A DNA stretch of 64,000 bases from Ursus arctos (GCF_023065955.2 NW_026622986.1:12115848-12179847); one strand, 5' to 3'. Positions 1 to 11,442 are shown, counted from the stretch's first letter. The notes: generated from the sequence alone by a model not told the origin. Numbers and translations are program-made.

Positions 1-830
1 TTGGATGTGATGCTTGCATTTACCGCCCTCATAAATGTAATATCTCTAAAACCCTGGGCTAAAAAAATCACATGTGCTGAGCTACTTTCTTGAGAAACTT
101 CTGCAAAGAGAAGTTGAATGGGAAATTTAAGGTCTTTCAAATGGAAGATGTTCATTTTCCAGAAGTGATCTATGCCTATCACGGTCCAGAAGTGGGTGAA
201 TTTAGAAAAATGAAATTGATTTATAGGAATGCACAGACCACACAGCTTAACTGTGCAAATGTATTTTTTCTTCAAAATAGTCTCTGTGGGAGCCTCTACA
301 CTTATTCCCAAGATGAAGTTATTTTAAAATATAGTTGGTACCGCTGTTGGCATCACCCTGAGATAGGTTTTATAAATAACATCCTTGCTATCTTCTATTC
401 ATGCCTCACAGATCTGTTTACCTTGAGATAGGGGAATGAGAGGCCAGACCTGTATACTTCACATGCTCAATATGTTGTAATAATGGTGAAAACACTGAGA
501 GGTACGACCACTTTGTCATAGTTGAAAGGAAGGCTTTCTGGAGCTGAAGAACCGAAACTGAATCCCAGGAGTGTTTACAGATGTGTTTAGCAGGACTATT
601 ATGGTTGCAAATACTCACCAGTAAATGGAAAGCAGAGTGGAATAAACATGAAAAAAATATGAATGGGATTGGATTTGGGTAGTTCGTGTCTAGTCCACAC
701 TATTCGCTGAAAAATTCTCAAATTCTGCTAGATGATTTTATGGAAATTCCCTAAAACTTGAACATGGAAGAGTGAAAGCATCTTGGATCTGTCAGGTTGG
801 TCTTATGTGAGCTTCTGTGCCTGCGGGCAT
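1..830. other. Unplaced non-coding sequence
   Basis: No repeat family or exon is recognised here. The sequence is moderately AT-rich and complex, with no long reading frame that resembles a known protein. A 113-codon frame at 90-431 has no recognisable motif. It could be old unique intergenic or intronic DNA. Confidence 0.5.
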
Positions 831-836
831 TTTTCT

Positions 837-856
837 CCCCCCCCCCCCCGGGGGGG
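837..856. repeat. Homopolymer switch C13 then G7
   Basis: Thirteen C residues (837-849) run directly into seven G residues (850-856), giving a perfect C7/G7 palindrome with no loop. Such a junction is hard to sequence, so the exact lengths may be unreliable. Confidence 0.9.
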
Positions 857-3287
857 TGTGCTCACGAGGTGCCCTTCCTTCCACAGAGATCTACTCGGCA
901 GCATCACTGCATGCTCTATCCTGCTTTCTCGCTAATAGGAGATAATGTTGAGAGACAGAAGATGGATCCTTTATTTCCTATCCCTTCAGGAAGTTACAGC
1001 ACCCAGTTCAGCCCGCGCAGAAAGGCTGCACTTTGAGTGAGTTGCCAAAAGTACAATTCACAGCCTCCCAACAACCGCGCCACCTGTCATGGCGTCTTGC
1101 AAGGATGCTTCTCGCAAAGCTAGCATTTGACTCAGGGTTACAGTGTCCTACACAGGAGTTGGCTCTTTTCTGGAGTGTTCCTTATCTACAACCACCTATT
1201 TTAGCCAATCTCCATGCGAGACAGTAAATGTCATGATTCCCTCTTTTAGATACTCTCAAATTAACCCTAATTCAATTATACTTTATATGGCAGGTGTTTT
1301 GGTATTTTTGTCTTTTTGGGGGTTTTTGGTCTGCAGTCGAGGGGTTGATAAATGTTCCTGATACAATTGTGTTTCTGTAGATTCTCTTGCATTCCTGACC
1401 CTATAGACCAGGAGTTCTTAAATGGCCTCTCTGCACATCACGGGTCATCTCATCATTGGGAACATGAGAGGGGGAACAAGGAGAGAGTGGGTCAGGACAT
1501 ATGCCACAACCAGCACTGTGGCCACACTTCTTAATGGGGTGTCTTCCATGGAGATGTTATCTGTTGAGCGTGTTAAAAAAGAAGAGCAGTTAAGGATATT
1601 TGACACCAAACCCACTGAGTCTAGGGCGGGGGACAGTGATATGAACAGGCTGCGGAGGGGCGACAGACCGGCTCAGAAGCCAAGGGCAGGCAGTGGGCAA
1701 CAGAGCGGGGCTGCTCCCCAGCACTGGCCCCTCCCATTGTATTCAAGATTGCTGGGCTCTAGGGCTGATGTTCGACCAATTCTGGCCAAGAAAAATGCCC
1801 ACTTTGCATGGTCCAACTTCAGGCTAAGCTCTGCTGTCTGTGGTTTGCCTTTGGCGCCCCTCAGACCCCAGATAATTCCCCTCTGACCGCCAACCCTCTC
1901 CACAGTCCCAGGGGTTGCATGGCCTCTCACTGGCTACTCAATTTTTCATCGTCTGGAGCTCTGTTTCCTTTCCCTGCATCACACCCCAGGGTCTTGCAGT
2001 CAGAGATCACACTTAGGTGTGGCTACAGCTGCGGGCATTACACAGCTCCCACCCCCTGAATTTACCCCAATGGGATTCACAACAAAAGAATTTTAAGTAG
2101 AGTAGAATTTTAATTAGAGCAAAGAAGATACCTTTGGGTAGATCTGGGGTGATGGGGGCCTCTCTCTTGGACCCCAATTCTAATCATGGCCAGGAGGCCA
2201 TCGACCTCACCTAGATGTAGGACAGCCTTTTCATAAGGATTTCTTCCGGTGGTGATGAAGCTGGGGAATACATCACCTTGTTTTTCCAGCCCACACTCAA
2301 GATGTGTCTATTTTTGTGAGTTTAAATACTGAACCTTAAGGGGCATCTTGACATCAGGGAGTTTACCTTTGAGATAACTTCCCCTCTTTGTCAGCTTTGG
2401 GGCCATTCTTTGGCACAAGATCTCTGTTGTTATGATATTGCAATCTACTGGGATAAAAATAACTCATGATGTCAAACCCTGAGCCCAGGAGTGCTGCCCT
2501 CACGAGATAGTCTGCCGGGGGGAGAAACAGGGTGGGCCAGGCCCAGAGCCTCCGCGCAGACAAAAATAGAGCGCTAATGGCCTTCAGTGGCATGGAAGAG
2601 AGTGGGAAGTGGACAGAGAGATTTATAGAGAAAAACGGCTAAGAGCATCTGCTAAGTCCCCATTCTCTTATTTCTGCAGGACTATTCCTGGCTTCTAGTT
2701 CCACAGCACAGGCAGCTCCTCAAAATAAAGAGCCTTGCTCCTGCCTGCCCTGGCCTCCAACCGAGCTCTGAAGGAGGCAGGCCATGAATGATGATTGTCT
2801 GTGTCTGGAGTTTTAATTGAAAAACATCCCGCGATATGGAAAGACACACAGAGGAAGTGATCTCATCGTCGGTGATTTTGGCAACTTTCAGTTTTGGTTC
2901 CCCGCGTGGCGGAACTCAATGCAGCAGCGCCCCTCGGTGGCCGCATCCCAGAACTGCAGGGAAGCGCGCGGCCTGCGAACCAGCTCAGCGACCAGGAAGG
3001 GTGGCAAAAAGGCTCAGCCTTCCCTCCTTCTGTGCTTCTCTCTAGACCCATACTTAACCGTTTATAATCCAGGGGCCGCGCCCACACCGAGCTCCAGTTT
3101 GTAAAAGGTGTATAGGGGAAGGGGTAGGGAATTGAATGCTGCACCCGACTATGGAACTTCTTTCCAGAAACAGAGAAACAAAATGACGATTGTATTACCC
3201 TCCACTCAAGTAAGATGCTTATGAAGCGAAGTCGATTTGGGAAAACATTCATGTGGTTGTTTGTGCTCACAGCGTGCGATTCTACCT
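857..3287. other. Unplaced sequence, possibly including an old LTR
   Basis: No element is named with confidence. Around 2710-2790 an AATAAAGAGCC string is followed by a pyrimidine-rich stretch, which resembles the poly(A)/U5 end of a retroviral LTR, and TTATAG lies upstream near 2622. I could not find matching LTR ends or a target duplication, so this is only a suspicion. A 154-codon frame at 1422-1886 resembles nothing I know. Confidence 0.35.
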
Positions 3288-3300
3288 ACAAACGCTTTTT

Positions 3301-3498
3301 TTTTAATAAAGATTTTATTTATTTATTCGACAGAGATAGAGACAGCCAGCGAGAGAGGGAACACAAGCAGGGGGAGTGGGAGAGGAAGAAGCAGGCTCAT
3401 AGCAGAGGAGCCTGATGTGGGGCTCGATCCCATAATGCCGGGATCACGCCCTGAGCCGAAGGCAGACGCTTAACCGCTGTGCCACCCAGGCGCCCCAT
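3301..3498 (-). mobile_element. Can-SINE, young ursid-type subfamily
   Basis: Reading the minus strand gives the tRNA-Lys-derived head (GGCGCCTGGGTGGCACAGCG), the body and an A/T-rich AATAAAATC tail. The copy is nearly intact. It is flanked by a 13-bp target duplication, ACAAACgCTTTTT at 3288-3300 and ACAAACaCTTTTT at 3499-3511, with one mismatch. Confidence 0.93.
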
Positions 3499-3616
3499 AC
3501 AAACACTTTTTAATCTTTGTAATCAATCACTCAAGATCTTAGAGTAAGCTCATTAATCAAAATTCAAGCTTTCTTCTTTTTGGAAAAAAACAAAACAAAA
3601 CAAAACTCCTTTTTTT

Positions 3617-3618
3617 CC

Positions 3619-3657
<39 letters not shown>

Positions 3658-3800
3658 CGCGTGTGAGTGGGGGCTGGAGGGGAGCAGGCTCTATGCTCAA
3701 CACAGAGCCTGACATGGGGCTCGATCTCACAACCCTGAGACCATGACCTAAGCAGAAGTCAAGAGTCGCAGATCAACTGACTGAGCCACTCAGCACCCCA
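3617..3800 (-). mobile_element. Can-SINE, older and diverged
   Basis: The minus strand carries the SINE head (TGGCTCAGTCAGTTGAT-like) and a GA-rich stretch at 3620-3657 that represents the CT-rich 3' region. The body is of the AGGTCATGATCTCAGGGTTGT type, an older subfamily. No clean target duplication was seen. Confidence 0.85.
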
Positions 3801-4762
3801 CCCCCCCAAAAATCTCTCCTGTATATAAATCTGAACTCACAGAAGCAAAAGAGGAGGTTGTGATTCTGCCTGTTGTGGTGGAGACAGAGAAAAAAGGCTC
3901 GATTTTGTGTTCAGATTTTCACTCCGTATCTTTGATGCATCGACAAGAATACCGTTTTATTTCTCCCCTTAATGTCCACATGATAAACCGCACAGAACGT
4001 AAGTGAGGGAGTTATGAATTGTGCAAGTCATGGGACTTAAGTCCAAATCTGGATCTCTCTCTAAAGAGTCTAACCAAAGAATCTGTCTGCCTCTCAGAGG
4101 AATAAAGGGAAGAGGTTCCTTTCCAGGAGGTGAGGGAAACATTTAAAATTTATGTCCCCAACTCTGCCCAGTCAGAAGATCGAAGTGTTGAAGCTTCTGG
4201 AAGTTAAAAGGGAGCCTGATAGAGAAGGTGCCAAGATAGGCCAAGTGGCTTCCAAAACAAGGCCTCTCGAGGTGACACTTATGCGGTTGGTTCCAAATGT
4301 CCCAGCCTCGCAGGAATTGAAATACCATTTGTCCATTTCCCAGGAGCGGTCTCACTCTTGGGGACAGACTTTCATTAGTGACACTGGGGAGACTGATCTA
4401 TAATCCCAAACTCCAAACATACAGTGAGAAATAAGATTGTCAAATGAACCTGAAATGTTCTTACAAGTCTTTATAGAAAAGGCACATGGGAAGGCGAGTT
4501 ATGGTTGGAAGATGTTTTGGTGATGATGGAAGCACAGGGGCAGGAGAGGAAACGGAACCATCTGAATGGCTAATAGCACAGCGCTGTGATAACCGGGCTC
4601 ACCCACCCTCCCTGGGTCAGCCTGCCGAATGCTCTGTGATGCCTGCCGGCTCGGGCTGGCCTCCGCGGCACCAGGCCGACTCTGAGACCGAAATGTATAT
4701 GAAAGTGATTTTTAGAATGTGCTCCCAGGAAGAACTGGTAAGTGAGTGGAGAGGTGGGACAA
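3801..4762. other. Unplaced non-coding sequence
   Basis: No repeat or exon is recognised. Short frames on both strands across 4143-4403 overlap each other and have no known motifs. Confidence 0.45.
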
Positions 4763-4774
4763 GAAGGCAAGTGG

Positions 4775-4899
4775 GGGGCGCCTGGCTGGCTCAGCTGGCA
4801 GAGCATGTGACTCGTGATCCCGGGGCTCTGAGTTCGAGCCCCACGTTAGGTGGAGAGATTACCTAAACATAAAATCTTCTTAAAAAAGAAAGAAAGAAA
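4775..4899 (+). mobile_element. Short tRNA-Lys-type SINE
   Basis: This is a short form with head GGCGCCTGGCTGGCTCAG, a B-box-like GTTCGAGCCCCA and an AATAAAATC-like plus GAAA-repeat tail. It lacks the long CT-rich body. The target duplication GAAgGCAAGTGG at 4763-4774 recurs as GAAtGCAAGTGG at 4900-4911. Confidence 0.9.
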
Positions 4900-4911
4900 G
4901 AATGCAAGTGG

Positions 4912-7049
4912 CATTAAGCTAGGCAAACGTGAGTTATCAAGCAAAACCCCCAGGCAGGTAAGTTTGGTCCAGTCCCACAGGAGGGTATAGTCCCCACGTC
5001 ACACTGTCCTATTACTTACACTCCTGCACCCACGGTCATCAGGTCAGGGCTGCCCACACGTCAGGTCCGCACTGGCCCCAAGTCAGCACTGAAGACAAAG
5101 AGGCAGACGCGGGCGCCAGCTGTTGAAGCAAAAACACACCAGACAACCAAGAGCACGAAAATGGAGAAGGATCCATGCGGATGTTCCTGGGGCGCCCGCA
5201 TCGACAGCTGGAAGGTCACCGCACCCTCCCCGGGAACGTCCTGGGCTGTGTCCCAGGCTTACCCTCCACCATACTCCGGTTTTGAGCGCCTCCTAGAGGC
5301 AGTCCTTTCCCTAGCTATGACCCGGTCTCTGAACTTGGGCTTTCATAACTGAGAGCCACTCTTTTAATCAAGAGAACTTGGAGTGACTTTGTCTACACAC
5401 GGTTGAACTGGATTTTTGCATGTGCACACACCCTTATTTTGTTCTCCAAGAAAAACCATATTTCCATCCACATGCCTACAACCTACGTGGGGGATAAGAA
5501 GGATTAGGAACCATACGCTGTGTAGTTGGGCAAATGCCCTGTGGGACCGGAATTGTGGGAGGAGGGGATGAAAGTCATTTAAATGAAGCAGCTGAAATGT
5601 TATGGTAACCAGGTTTTCTCTCCAGACTCTACATAGTTCCTCTCTGACTTTGATAGACTGCAGAAGAAATTATCCCCGGGAGAATGGCCATGCGTGAACA
5701 GGGTTAAGGAGGTGGAAAACACCCCACAAAGACCCCTTTCCTGCGCGTCCAAGATCTTGGCACCCGACTCAAGTAAACGCAGACTTGCAAAAGTCTTTCT
5801 TCCCTCAGCCTTAAGAAGGGGGCCCGACTTTATCCATAATATTTTATTCAACCCTTTTCCTTTCCCCATGCATACATTTTTCCACCCCGTAGCCCCACCC
5901 CCAACCCCCCAACTCCATCTTTGCTTCATCCGGTGTAGAACCCTATTATTTTAGTTCCGGGCAAAAGTCTTCCTCACAAAGTTAAAGAAGATGTTCTTTA
6001 TGATAAAAGGACAAAATTCCTCCTCACACTCGATATTCCTGATATTCTTCTGTGAGGGTCTAACATGGAAGATTATTTAAATCAGCCCCAGGTGAATTTC
6101 TATCCAGGACACAAAGGACACCACAGCACCTTGAGCTGGTTCCCGTAAGATCCGGCGTTGCTTTGATTCAAATGCAAGATGAAATGAAGAGAGAAAAGCA
6201 GCAGCAAGAAAAGGGTTCTTCATCTTGAAGGTGGATGAAAATAGTGCCAGAGTGGACGGCGTTTGGACAGCAGCCCTGCCGCACGCAGCAAGGCCTGTCC
6301 GTCCCCAGCACGCGGAGCACATGCCCGGCCCCCGCTCCCGGGCTGAGCAGAGGGTGGGTGTCCCTACTGTGCCCTTTATTGCTGCGGCTTTGGGCCCAAG
6401 AGAGGTGCCCGGAGAAGACGTCAGAGCTTTCCCTGATGTTATCCAGAGTGCCTCTGGGAGAGGGCAGTGACCAGCAAGGGCCACTCACGGACCAGACGAT
6501 GAAAACGCTCCTACATCAAGATTCTTAAGTCCTGATGGGGTTCATCCTGGGACTTGGTTGCCGTAATTGGTTGCATGCTTTAAAAAACTTTTACGAAGAT
6601 CGTAAGCCCGTGCGTGGTGGTCAGCGCCCTGGCGACCCCGCATTAGAAGCCACCAGTGGGGCTGCCTGGTGAAGAGATGAATTCAGGGTTCAGGGCGAGG
6701 CCTCGAGTCCAGCAAAGTGGGACACCCTAGAAACCCTGAGCCATGATGAAGCATACGTGCCTCCCACACGTGGGCCCAGATGCCATTCCTCGCGTGGCTA
6801 AAATGTTGAGGGTTTTTCCGCCAGGAAGGCCTTCGCCCTCCCATCTCCCTTGCTCATTCTTTCCCAGACACCGTCTTGGAGTCTGTGATTCCTTTCAGAT
6901 ATTTAATGTCAACCTCAGATGCTCGTCCCTGTTGCAGTTCCCCTGCTACAAACCTTTACACCCCCGTCCCCATCGTAACCTGAAATTATCTTCTATGGAA
7001 TTTATGGGGGTTTTTTTCTATTACGTAAGTGCCTTCTTTAATTGTATTC
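4912..7049. other. Unplaced sequence, GC-moderate
   Basis: No named element is recognised. It includes a minus-strand 48-codon frame at 6077-6223 with a signal-peptide-like start (see findings) and a minus-strand 109-codon frame at 5600-5929 with no recognisable motif. No promoter or polyadenylation context was found that would make either a gene. Confidence 0.4.
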
Positions 7050-7059
7050 CCTCAGCATC

Positions 7060-7445
7060 TATGTAGTAGCTCTCTGTGCTTTGTTTCCTTCATCTATAAA
7101 CTGGGGACAATAAGGGGCACCTGGGTGGCTCATTCGGTTAAGCGTCTGCCTTCCGCTCAGGTCATGATCCCAGGGTTGTAGGATCGAACCCCATGTGGGG
7201 CTCTCTGCTCAGTGAGGAGTCTGCTTTTCTCTCTCCCTCTCCCTTTGCGTGGGCTTTTTCTCTCTAGCTCCTACTCTCTCTCAAATAAATTTTAAAAACT
7301 TGTTAAGAATAAATAAACTGGGGATAATAATAACTCTGCCTGCCTCGGCGGGTTGCCGTGTTGATGCCATGAGTTCACATGGATGAGGGTCTAGAACCGA
7401 ACCAGACACATGGTAAATGCTCACAAAAGTTAGCAGTCATGATGA
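7060..7445 (+). mobile_element. MIR, split by a Can-SINE
   Basis: 7060-7113 reads like the MIR core (TTTCCTTCATCTATAAACTGGGGA). After the SINE at 7114-7314, the duplicated target and the rest of MIR resume, ending with the CACATGGTAAATGCTCA-like tail near 7408. The older element is therefore the target of the younger one. Confidence 0.8.
7114..7314 (+). mobile_element. Can-SINE inserted in a MIR
   Basis: It has the head GGGGCACCTGGGTGGCTCA, the AGGTCATGATCCCAGGGT body, a CT-rich tract and an AAATAAATTTTAAAA tail. A 16-bp target duplication lies at 7098-7113 and 7315-7330 (AAACTGGGGAcAATAA / AAACTGGGGAtAATAA). Confidence 0.95.
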
Positions 7446-8119
7446 TAATGCTTATTGTTGTAATCATAACCTGATACAGTCTCAGTCAATATTTTGAATG
7501 AAGAGGGAAGAAATAATTATTCATTACCCACAAACGTGGGGGACTTGAAAACCTGATCAGGCCTACATCCCAGACCCCTCTAAGGAGAGTTCCCTCCCAC
7601 CAGGCTCCACTCGAGAGTGTGGGCTGTGTTTTGTTAGGCCTGTGCAATGACTTCCAAAGGCTTCCATGTCTGAAAGATAAAATCCCACATCAAGTTAAAT
7701 AGGAGAGACCTGAAGAGACTGAATTCTTCTCCGAAGGAAAGGAAGTTGCCATTAGTTTTAGTGCTATTGACTCAGAACGAGAGTGGTTTCTGCTGCCATG
7801 GATGCGTCTTAAATCATCTACATTTGAGAGTCTGGGAAATGATCGGGGGCCTTATTCCTCAATTATAACACTGGTTGTGTAAGCCCAGGGGACTTGGAAC
7901 CTCCTGAAATATTTTTAAAGGGCTGACCATAATCATAGTATCAGTAACGAAGGATGCATTCAGTTGGCATGATATTATTTGGTTCTAGTGATTTTTTTTT
8001 AACGTTATGTTGTATATTTTCTCTCCCTCAAAAAGAGGCAGTCAACTCGTAAAAGGAGCTCAATCATTTGCGTTGTACCCACTCTCTGTTACATCCATTC
8101 TTTCATAGGATGGAGCAAA
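7446..8119. other. Unplaced non-coding sequence
   Basis: No repeat, exon or RNA gene is recognised. It is complex AT-moderate sequence. Confidence 0.45.
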
Positions 8120-8300
8120 CCAGTGGATTCCAAGCTTTGGTCAGAGTATCATTTGAGGAGTTTGCTATAAATGCAGATGTCACAGCCCTGCCCTGGGCTT
8201 TCAGACTCAGTGACTCTGCCTGGAAATACACATTCTGAATAGGACCCTTAAGTTATTCTAAAGCAGGCATCCTCTGGTCCCTGTGTTTAGAAACGCTATT
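8120..8300 (+). mobile_element. MER5A-like hAT-Charlie DNA transposon relic
   Basis: The order of motifs follows MER5A as I remember it: a CAGTGG-like start, a TTTGGTCAG segment, ATAAATGCAGAT, a CCTGCCC block, GACTCAGTGACTCTG and a terminal CTGGTCCCTGTG segment. It is heavily diverged and non-autonomous with no coding capacity. The match has not been checked by alignment. Confidence 0.6.
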
Positions 8301-8344
8301 TTCTATAGACACTGAAGAATACATTGATCTCTTTAACTGGGTTA

Positions 8345-8600
8345 TTATTAAATTTTATTGTCATTCATAGATACAGGAGTTAAAAAAAAAAAAAAAACGG
8401 AAGTCCGTGATCTCATGGAGCTTACGTTCTAGTGGATAGAGACAATTAATAAACAAATACATGGATAAACTGATAGATTTACAGTGGGAACCAAGTTCTT
8501 TAAAGAAAAGTCAAGTTACAGGAGAGAGCACGTGACAGTTGGGAGGGCCATGCAGACTAATCGGAAGTCTTTCTGAAAATGGGCATTTAGGAGACACGTG
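8345..8600. mobile_element. Ancient L2-like fragment
   Basis: The GATCTCATGGAGCTTACGTTCTAGTG block with flanking AATAAACAAATA text is a familiar mammal-wide repeat signature, probably L2 class. A 16-base A run interrupts it. The family assignment is from memory only. Confidence 0.5.
8382..8397 (+). repeat. A16 homopolymer
   Basis: Sixteen uninterrupted A residues lie inside an old repeat. It could be the scar of a small retro-insertion or local slippage. Confidence 0.9.
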
Positions 8601-8659
8601 AAGTCACGAGGAGCAAGAACATTGCCGTAGTGATGAAACCAGGTGTGGAGGCCTTGAAG

Positions 8660-8760
8660 TGGGCGTGGTCTTCAAGGGAGGGAGGGGCATGGGGGAGGCG
8701 CGGCGGGGGGGGGGGGCGGGGGGTTGGAGGAGCGGAGGCAGGGAGGAGGGTAATGGACAT
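8660..8760 (+). repeat. G-rich tract with quadruplex potential
   Basis: The plus strand carries many G runs, including G12 (8705-8716) and G6 (8718-8723), with further G3-G5 runs on either side. This satisfies the usual four-run G-quadruplex pattern several times over. The minus-strand proline-rich frame here is a by-product of the composition. Confidence 0.85.
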
Positions 8761-9084
8761 AGAATCAAGGAGAGGGTAGGGACCAGCTTCGTAAGGACCG
8801 GCTTTGTAAGCAGCAGGACGGACTTTGAGTTTTATTCTGAGCAAAACGGAAAAGCCACAGGAGGCTCTGAGCCACAGAGAGATGTGACAAGAAGTGTTTA
8901 AAAGGCTTCCCTGAGGTTTCTCTGGAGAGAATGCAGATGAATGCCAAGAAGCCGGTGGCGAGATCCCCCTGCTTAGGAGAAGTCACGCAAAAGCCACAAA
9001 GCATTTTCCTCCATATCAGAAACCAAAAGGGACGGGCTTCCAGTTATAAGATACATAACATGCAACACGAAGACTGTAGCTCAC
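8761..9084. other. Probable ancient repeat, family unresolved
   Basis: Phrases such as 'GAGTTTTATTCTGAGCAAAACGG' and 'GATGTGACAAGAAGTGTTTAAAA' resemble a common mammalian dispersed repeat of L2-like age. I cannot assign the family without alignment. Confidence 0.35.
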
Positions 9085-9541
9085 ACTGCTTGGTGAGATA
9101 CAGGGAAGTTGTGAGGAGGGTAAATCCTAAGAGTTCTCGTCACAAGGAGAATATTTTTTTCTTTTTTCTTGCTTTTATTGTCTATATGAAATGATGGATG
9201 TTGGCTGAACCTATTGTTTTTTAAGTTTTGTTTTGTTTTGTTGAGAGAGAGAGAGAGAGCATGTTGGGGGGTGGAGAGGGACAGAAAGAGAGGGAGAGAG
9301 AGAATCCCAATCAGGCTCCACACCTAGCACGGAGCCAAAGCGGGGCTCGACCCCACAACCCTGAGATCATGACCTGACCTGAAATCAAGAGTCAGACACT
9401 TCACCAACCGAGCCACCCAGATGCCCCGGCTGAACCTATTGTGGTAGTCATTTCACAATATATGTAAACCAAACCGTCATGCTTTATGTCTTAAACATAT
9501 ACAGTGACGTATGTCAATTATTTCTCAATAAAACTGGGGGG
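9085..9541 (+). mobile_element. L1 3' untranslated end, split by a SINE
   Basis: The motifs GTGATGGATGTTGGCTGAAC, TCATTTCACAATATATG and CAATTATTTCTCAATAAAA appear in the order of a carnivoran L1 3' UTR, on the plus strand. No ORF2 sequence precedes it, so the copy is strongly 5'-truncated. A minus-strand SINE splits it at 9218-9427. Confidence 0.75.
9218..9427 (-). mobile_element. Can-SINE inside an L1 tail
   Basis: This is a full minus-strand copy with the older CATGATCTCAGGGTTGTGGG body. A perfect 15-bp target duplication, GGCTGAACCTATTGT, flanks it at 9203-9217 and 9428-9442, and the host L1 sequence continues on both sides. Confidence 0.95.
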
Positions 9542-10084
9542 CGGCACAAAAGAAATAAGTCAGGGAGGGAAATTGTGATATAAGGGACATGAAGAGCTCC
9601 AGAAAACACACATCAGAGGTTACTGAGCGAAGACTCATACCATCACACCAAATTTTTTTCAACTCAGTGCGGACATTTTTAAGCCAAAAACACAGAAACT
9701 CCCCCATGCCAAGCTTCCCCTTGAGTGGGGCAGAGTCTGAGGGATCGTGTGGCGGCTGCAAACACAGGCACATGGATGGACCGTGGAAGAGCCCCCCACC
9801 CACCCGCGTTCGGCCACTCTGAGGCTGGATTTGTTTGGCTGCTCGGTGCCCAGCAGGTTATGAAATCTGAACGGAAACATGTCCCAGAATCTTCTATTTC
9901 CCTCTTCTCTTCTTTTGCCTCCCCTTTTTCTTCTTTCTTTCTTCCTCTCCCTGATCATAATCTCCCTCAATGGTTTGAAAAAATTGTGCACACTCCTCTT
10001 AAAAATTCTCCGCAGTGCTTCAAAGTACCAAAAAAAAAAGGTTTGAAATAAAAGCCACCCCACAGAAATAATCACTATTAACAA
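9542..10084. other. Unplaced non-coding sequence
   Basis: No family is recognised. The CTTTT-rich stretch at 9900-9950 gives a lysine/arginine-rich antisense frame, which is compositional and not a gene. Confidence 0.45.
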
Positions 10085-10566
10085 TAATAAACTGATAGAA
10101 GTTTGCACAAACTTGGTGGCTTTAAAGAACAGAAATGTATTCTCTAACAGTCCTGCAGGCCGTCTGATACCAGGCTCGTTGGGTTAAAATCAACGTGTCA
10201 GAGGCTCTATGAATGAATCTGTTTCCTTGTCTTTTCCAGCTTCCAGAGGCTTCCTGCATTCCGTGGACTGTGGCCCCTTCCTCCACCTGGAAAGCCAGAA
10301 ATGTAGCCTCTCTCTGACCCCATTTTCTGTGACCATGCCTTTTTCTCTGATCACAGCTGGGAAAGGTTCTCCTCTTCTGAGGACTCATTAAGTTACACTG
10401 GGCCCATCCAGGTTAATCCAGAATAATCTCCCCATCACAAGGTCCTTAACCTTAATCACATCTGCACAGCCCATTCTGCCATGTGAGGTGACAAATTCAC
10501 AAGTTCTGGGGATTAGGACATGGACTTTTGTTTTGAGACGGGGGAGATCTTCATTCTGCCTACTAG
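10085..10566 (-). mobile_element. MLT1-type LTR, antisense
   Basis: On the minus strand this follows an MLT1D-like LTR. Seen on the plus strand in reverse order, it has a GCTTTAAAGAACAGAAATGTATTCTC end, a TTCCAGAGGCTTCCTGCATTC core, CCTTAACCTTAATCACATCTG and GGGGATTAGGACATGGAC. It is a solo LTR relic of the ERVL-MaLR group with no internal region. Confidence 0.75.
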
Positions 10567-10864
10567 ATACACAAAATGCCTTAATAAGAATATGATCTAC
10601 GTTATTTTTAAAATGTGTTTCGTTTAACCTGCATTAGCAGATTTCAGAATTAATTATTTAAGTGAAAACCCTCTAGTCACATCGTGATAAGTTAAAATGA
10701 CAGATGTAATTACAGAAACACAGATTGGAAACTTGCATCGAGTTCCAAAACTCTGCCCCTCAACAAAACAAGATATTGTGCAAAGTCCTTGCAGTGTTAA
10801 AGTAAGCATGAATAAGATTTCCTTAGTTTGAGATATTGACTAATTTCTTTAAAATGGTATTCCC

Positions 10865-11056
10865 GGGACGCTTGAGCAGCTCAGTTGGTTAAGCGTCTGC
10901 CTTCAGTTTACGTCATAATCCCAGGGTCCTGGGATCGAGTCCTGCATCGGGCTCCCTGCTCAGTGGGGAGCTGGCTTCTCCCTCTGCCTATGCTCCCCCT
11001 CCTTGTGCTCTCTTCCTCTCTCTCTGTACAAATAAATAAATAAAATCTTTGAAAAG
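10865..11056 (+). mobile_element. Can-SINE
   Basis: It has a head like GCAGCTCAGTTGGTTAAGCG, the CCCAGGGTCCTGGGATCGAG body and an AAATAAATAAATAAAATC tail. The target duplication is AAATgGTATTCCC at 10852-10864 and AAATaGTATTCCC at 11057-11069. Confidence 0.93.
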
Positions 11057-11209
11057 AAATAGTATTCCCTGTAATCTCTGGGTCCTACCATCCCCTTCAT
11101 CACCAACCCCCCCAAAAACGTTATAAGCTCCTCTAGTTACAGCTTTTGAGTTCCCACGCGTGAGGTCTGACGGGAATGAAAGGGAGTCGGACATTTGGGA
11201 CCTTCCAGT

Positions 11210-11345
11210 TATCCCAGGCTCCAGCCAACGTCCTGTGAAACAGAAGAGCTACTTAGTCAACCTGAAAAATCGTGAGAAGCTATATATTGTTGTTGATTTA
11301 TGCCACTAAGTTTGGGTGTGGTCTGTCAGGCAGCAATTAAATCAA
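11210..11345 (+). mobile_element. LTR 3'-end-like fragment
   Basis: TATTGTTGTTGATTTATGCCACTAAGTTTGGG followed by CAGGCAGCAATTAAAT-like text resembles the 3' end of an old ERVL/MaLR LTR, where 'gccactaagttt' precedes the end. The 5' part is not recognisable, so the family is open. Confidence 0.45.
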
Positions 11346-11442
11346 CCTGCTCACACCACAGTGATTGCTCCTGTCATCCAGGGAGGTCACTATAAAGCCA
11401 ACGTGAACTCTGTGGGGGACAGAAAACAGTGTCAGGGTGTAA

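Noticed and set aside
1422..1886. 154-codon plus-strand frame as a gene
   Set aside because: No known motif, and the amino-acid make-up looks like chance in GC-rich DNA. No supporting signals were found.
2050..2800. Full retroviral LTR or provirus
   Set aside because: An AATAAAGAGCC string and a TATA-like motif are suggestive, but I found no matching ends, no target duplication and no internal viral sequence.
4775..4899. tRNA-Lys gene
   Set aside because: The A- and B-box-like segments belong to a SINE head with tail and target duplication. No cloverleaf acceptor pairing is present.
5161..5352. Metallothionein-like retrocopy (frame starting M-E-K-D-P-C-G-C)
   Set aside because: Only the first few residues look cysteine-rich. 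The rest has none of the Cys-X-Cys spacing of the family.
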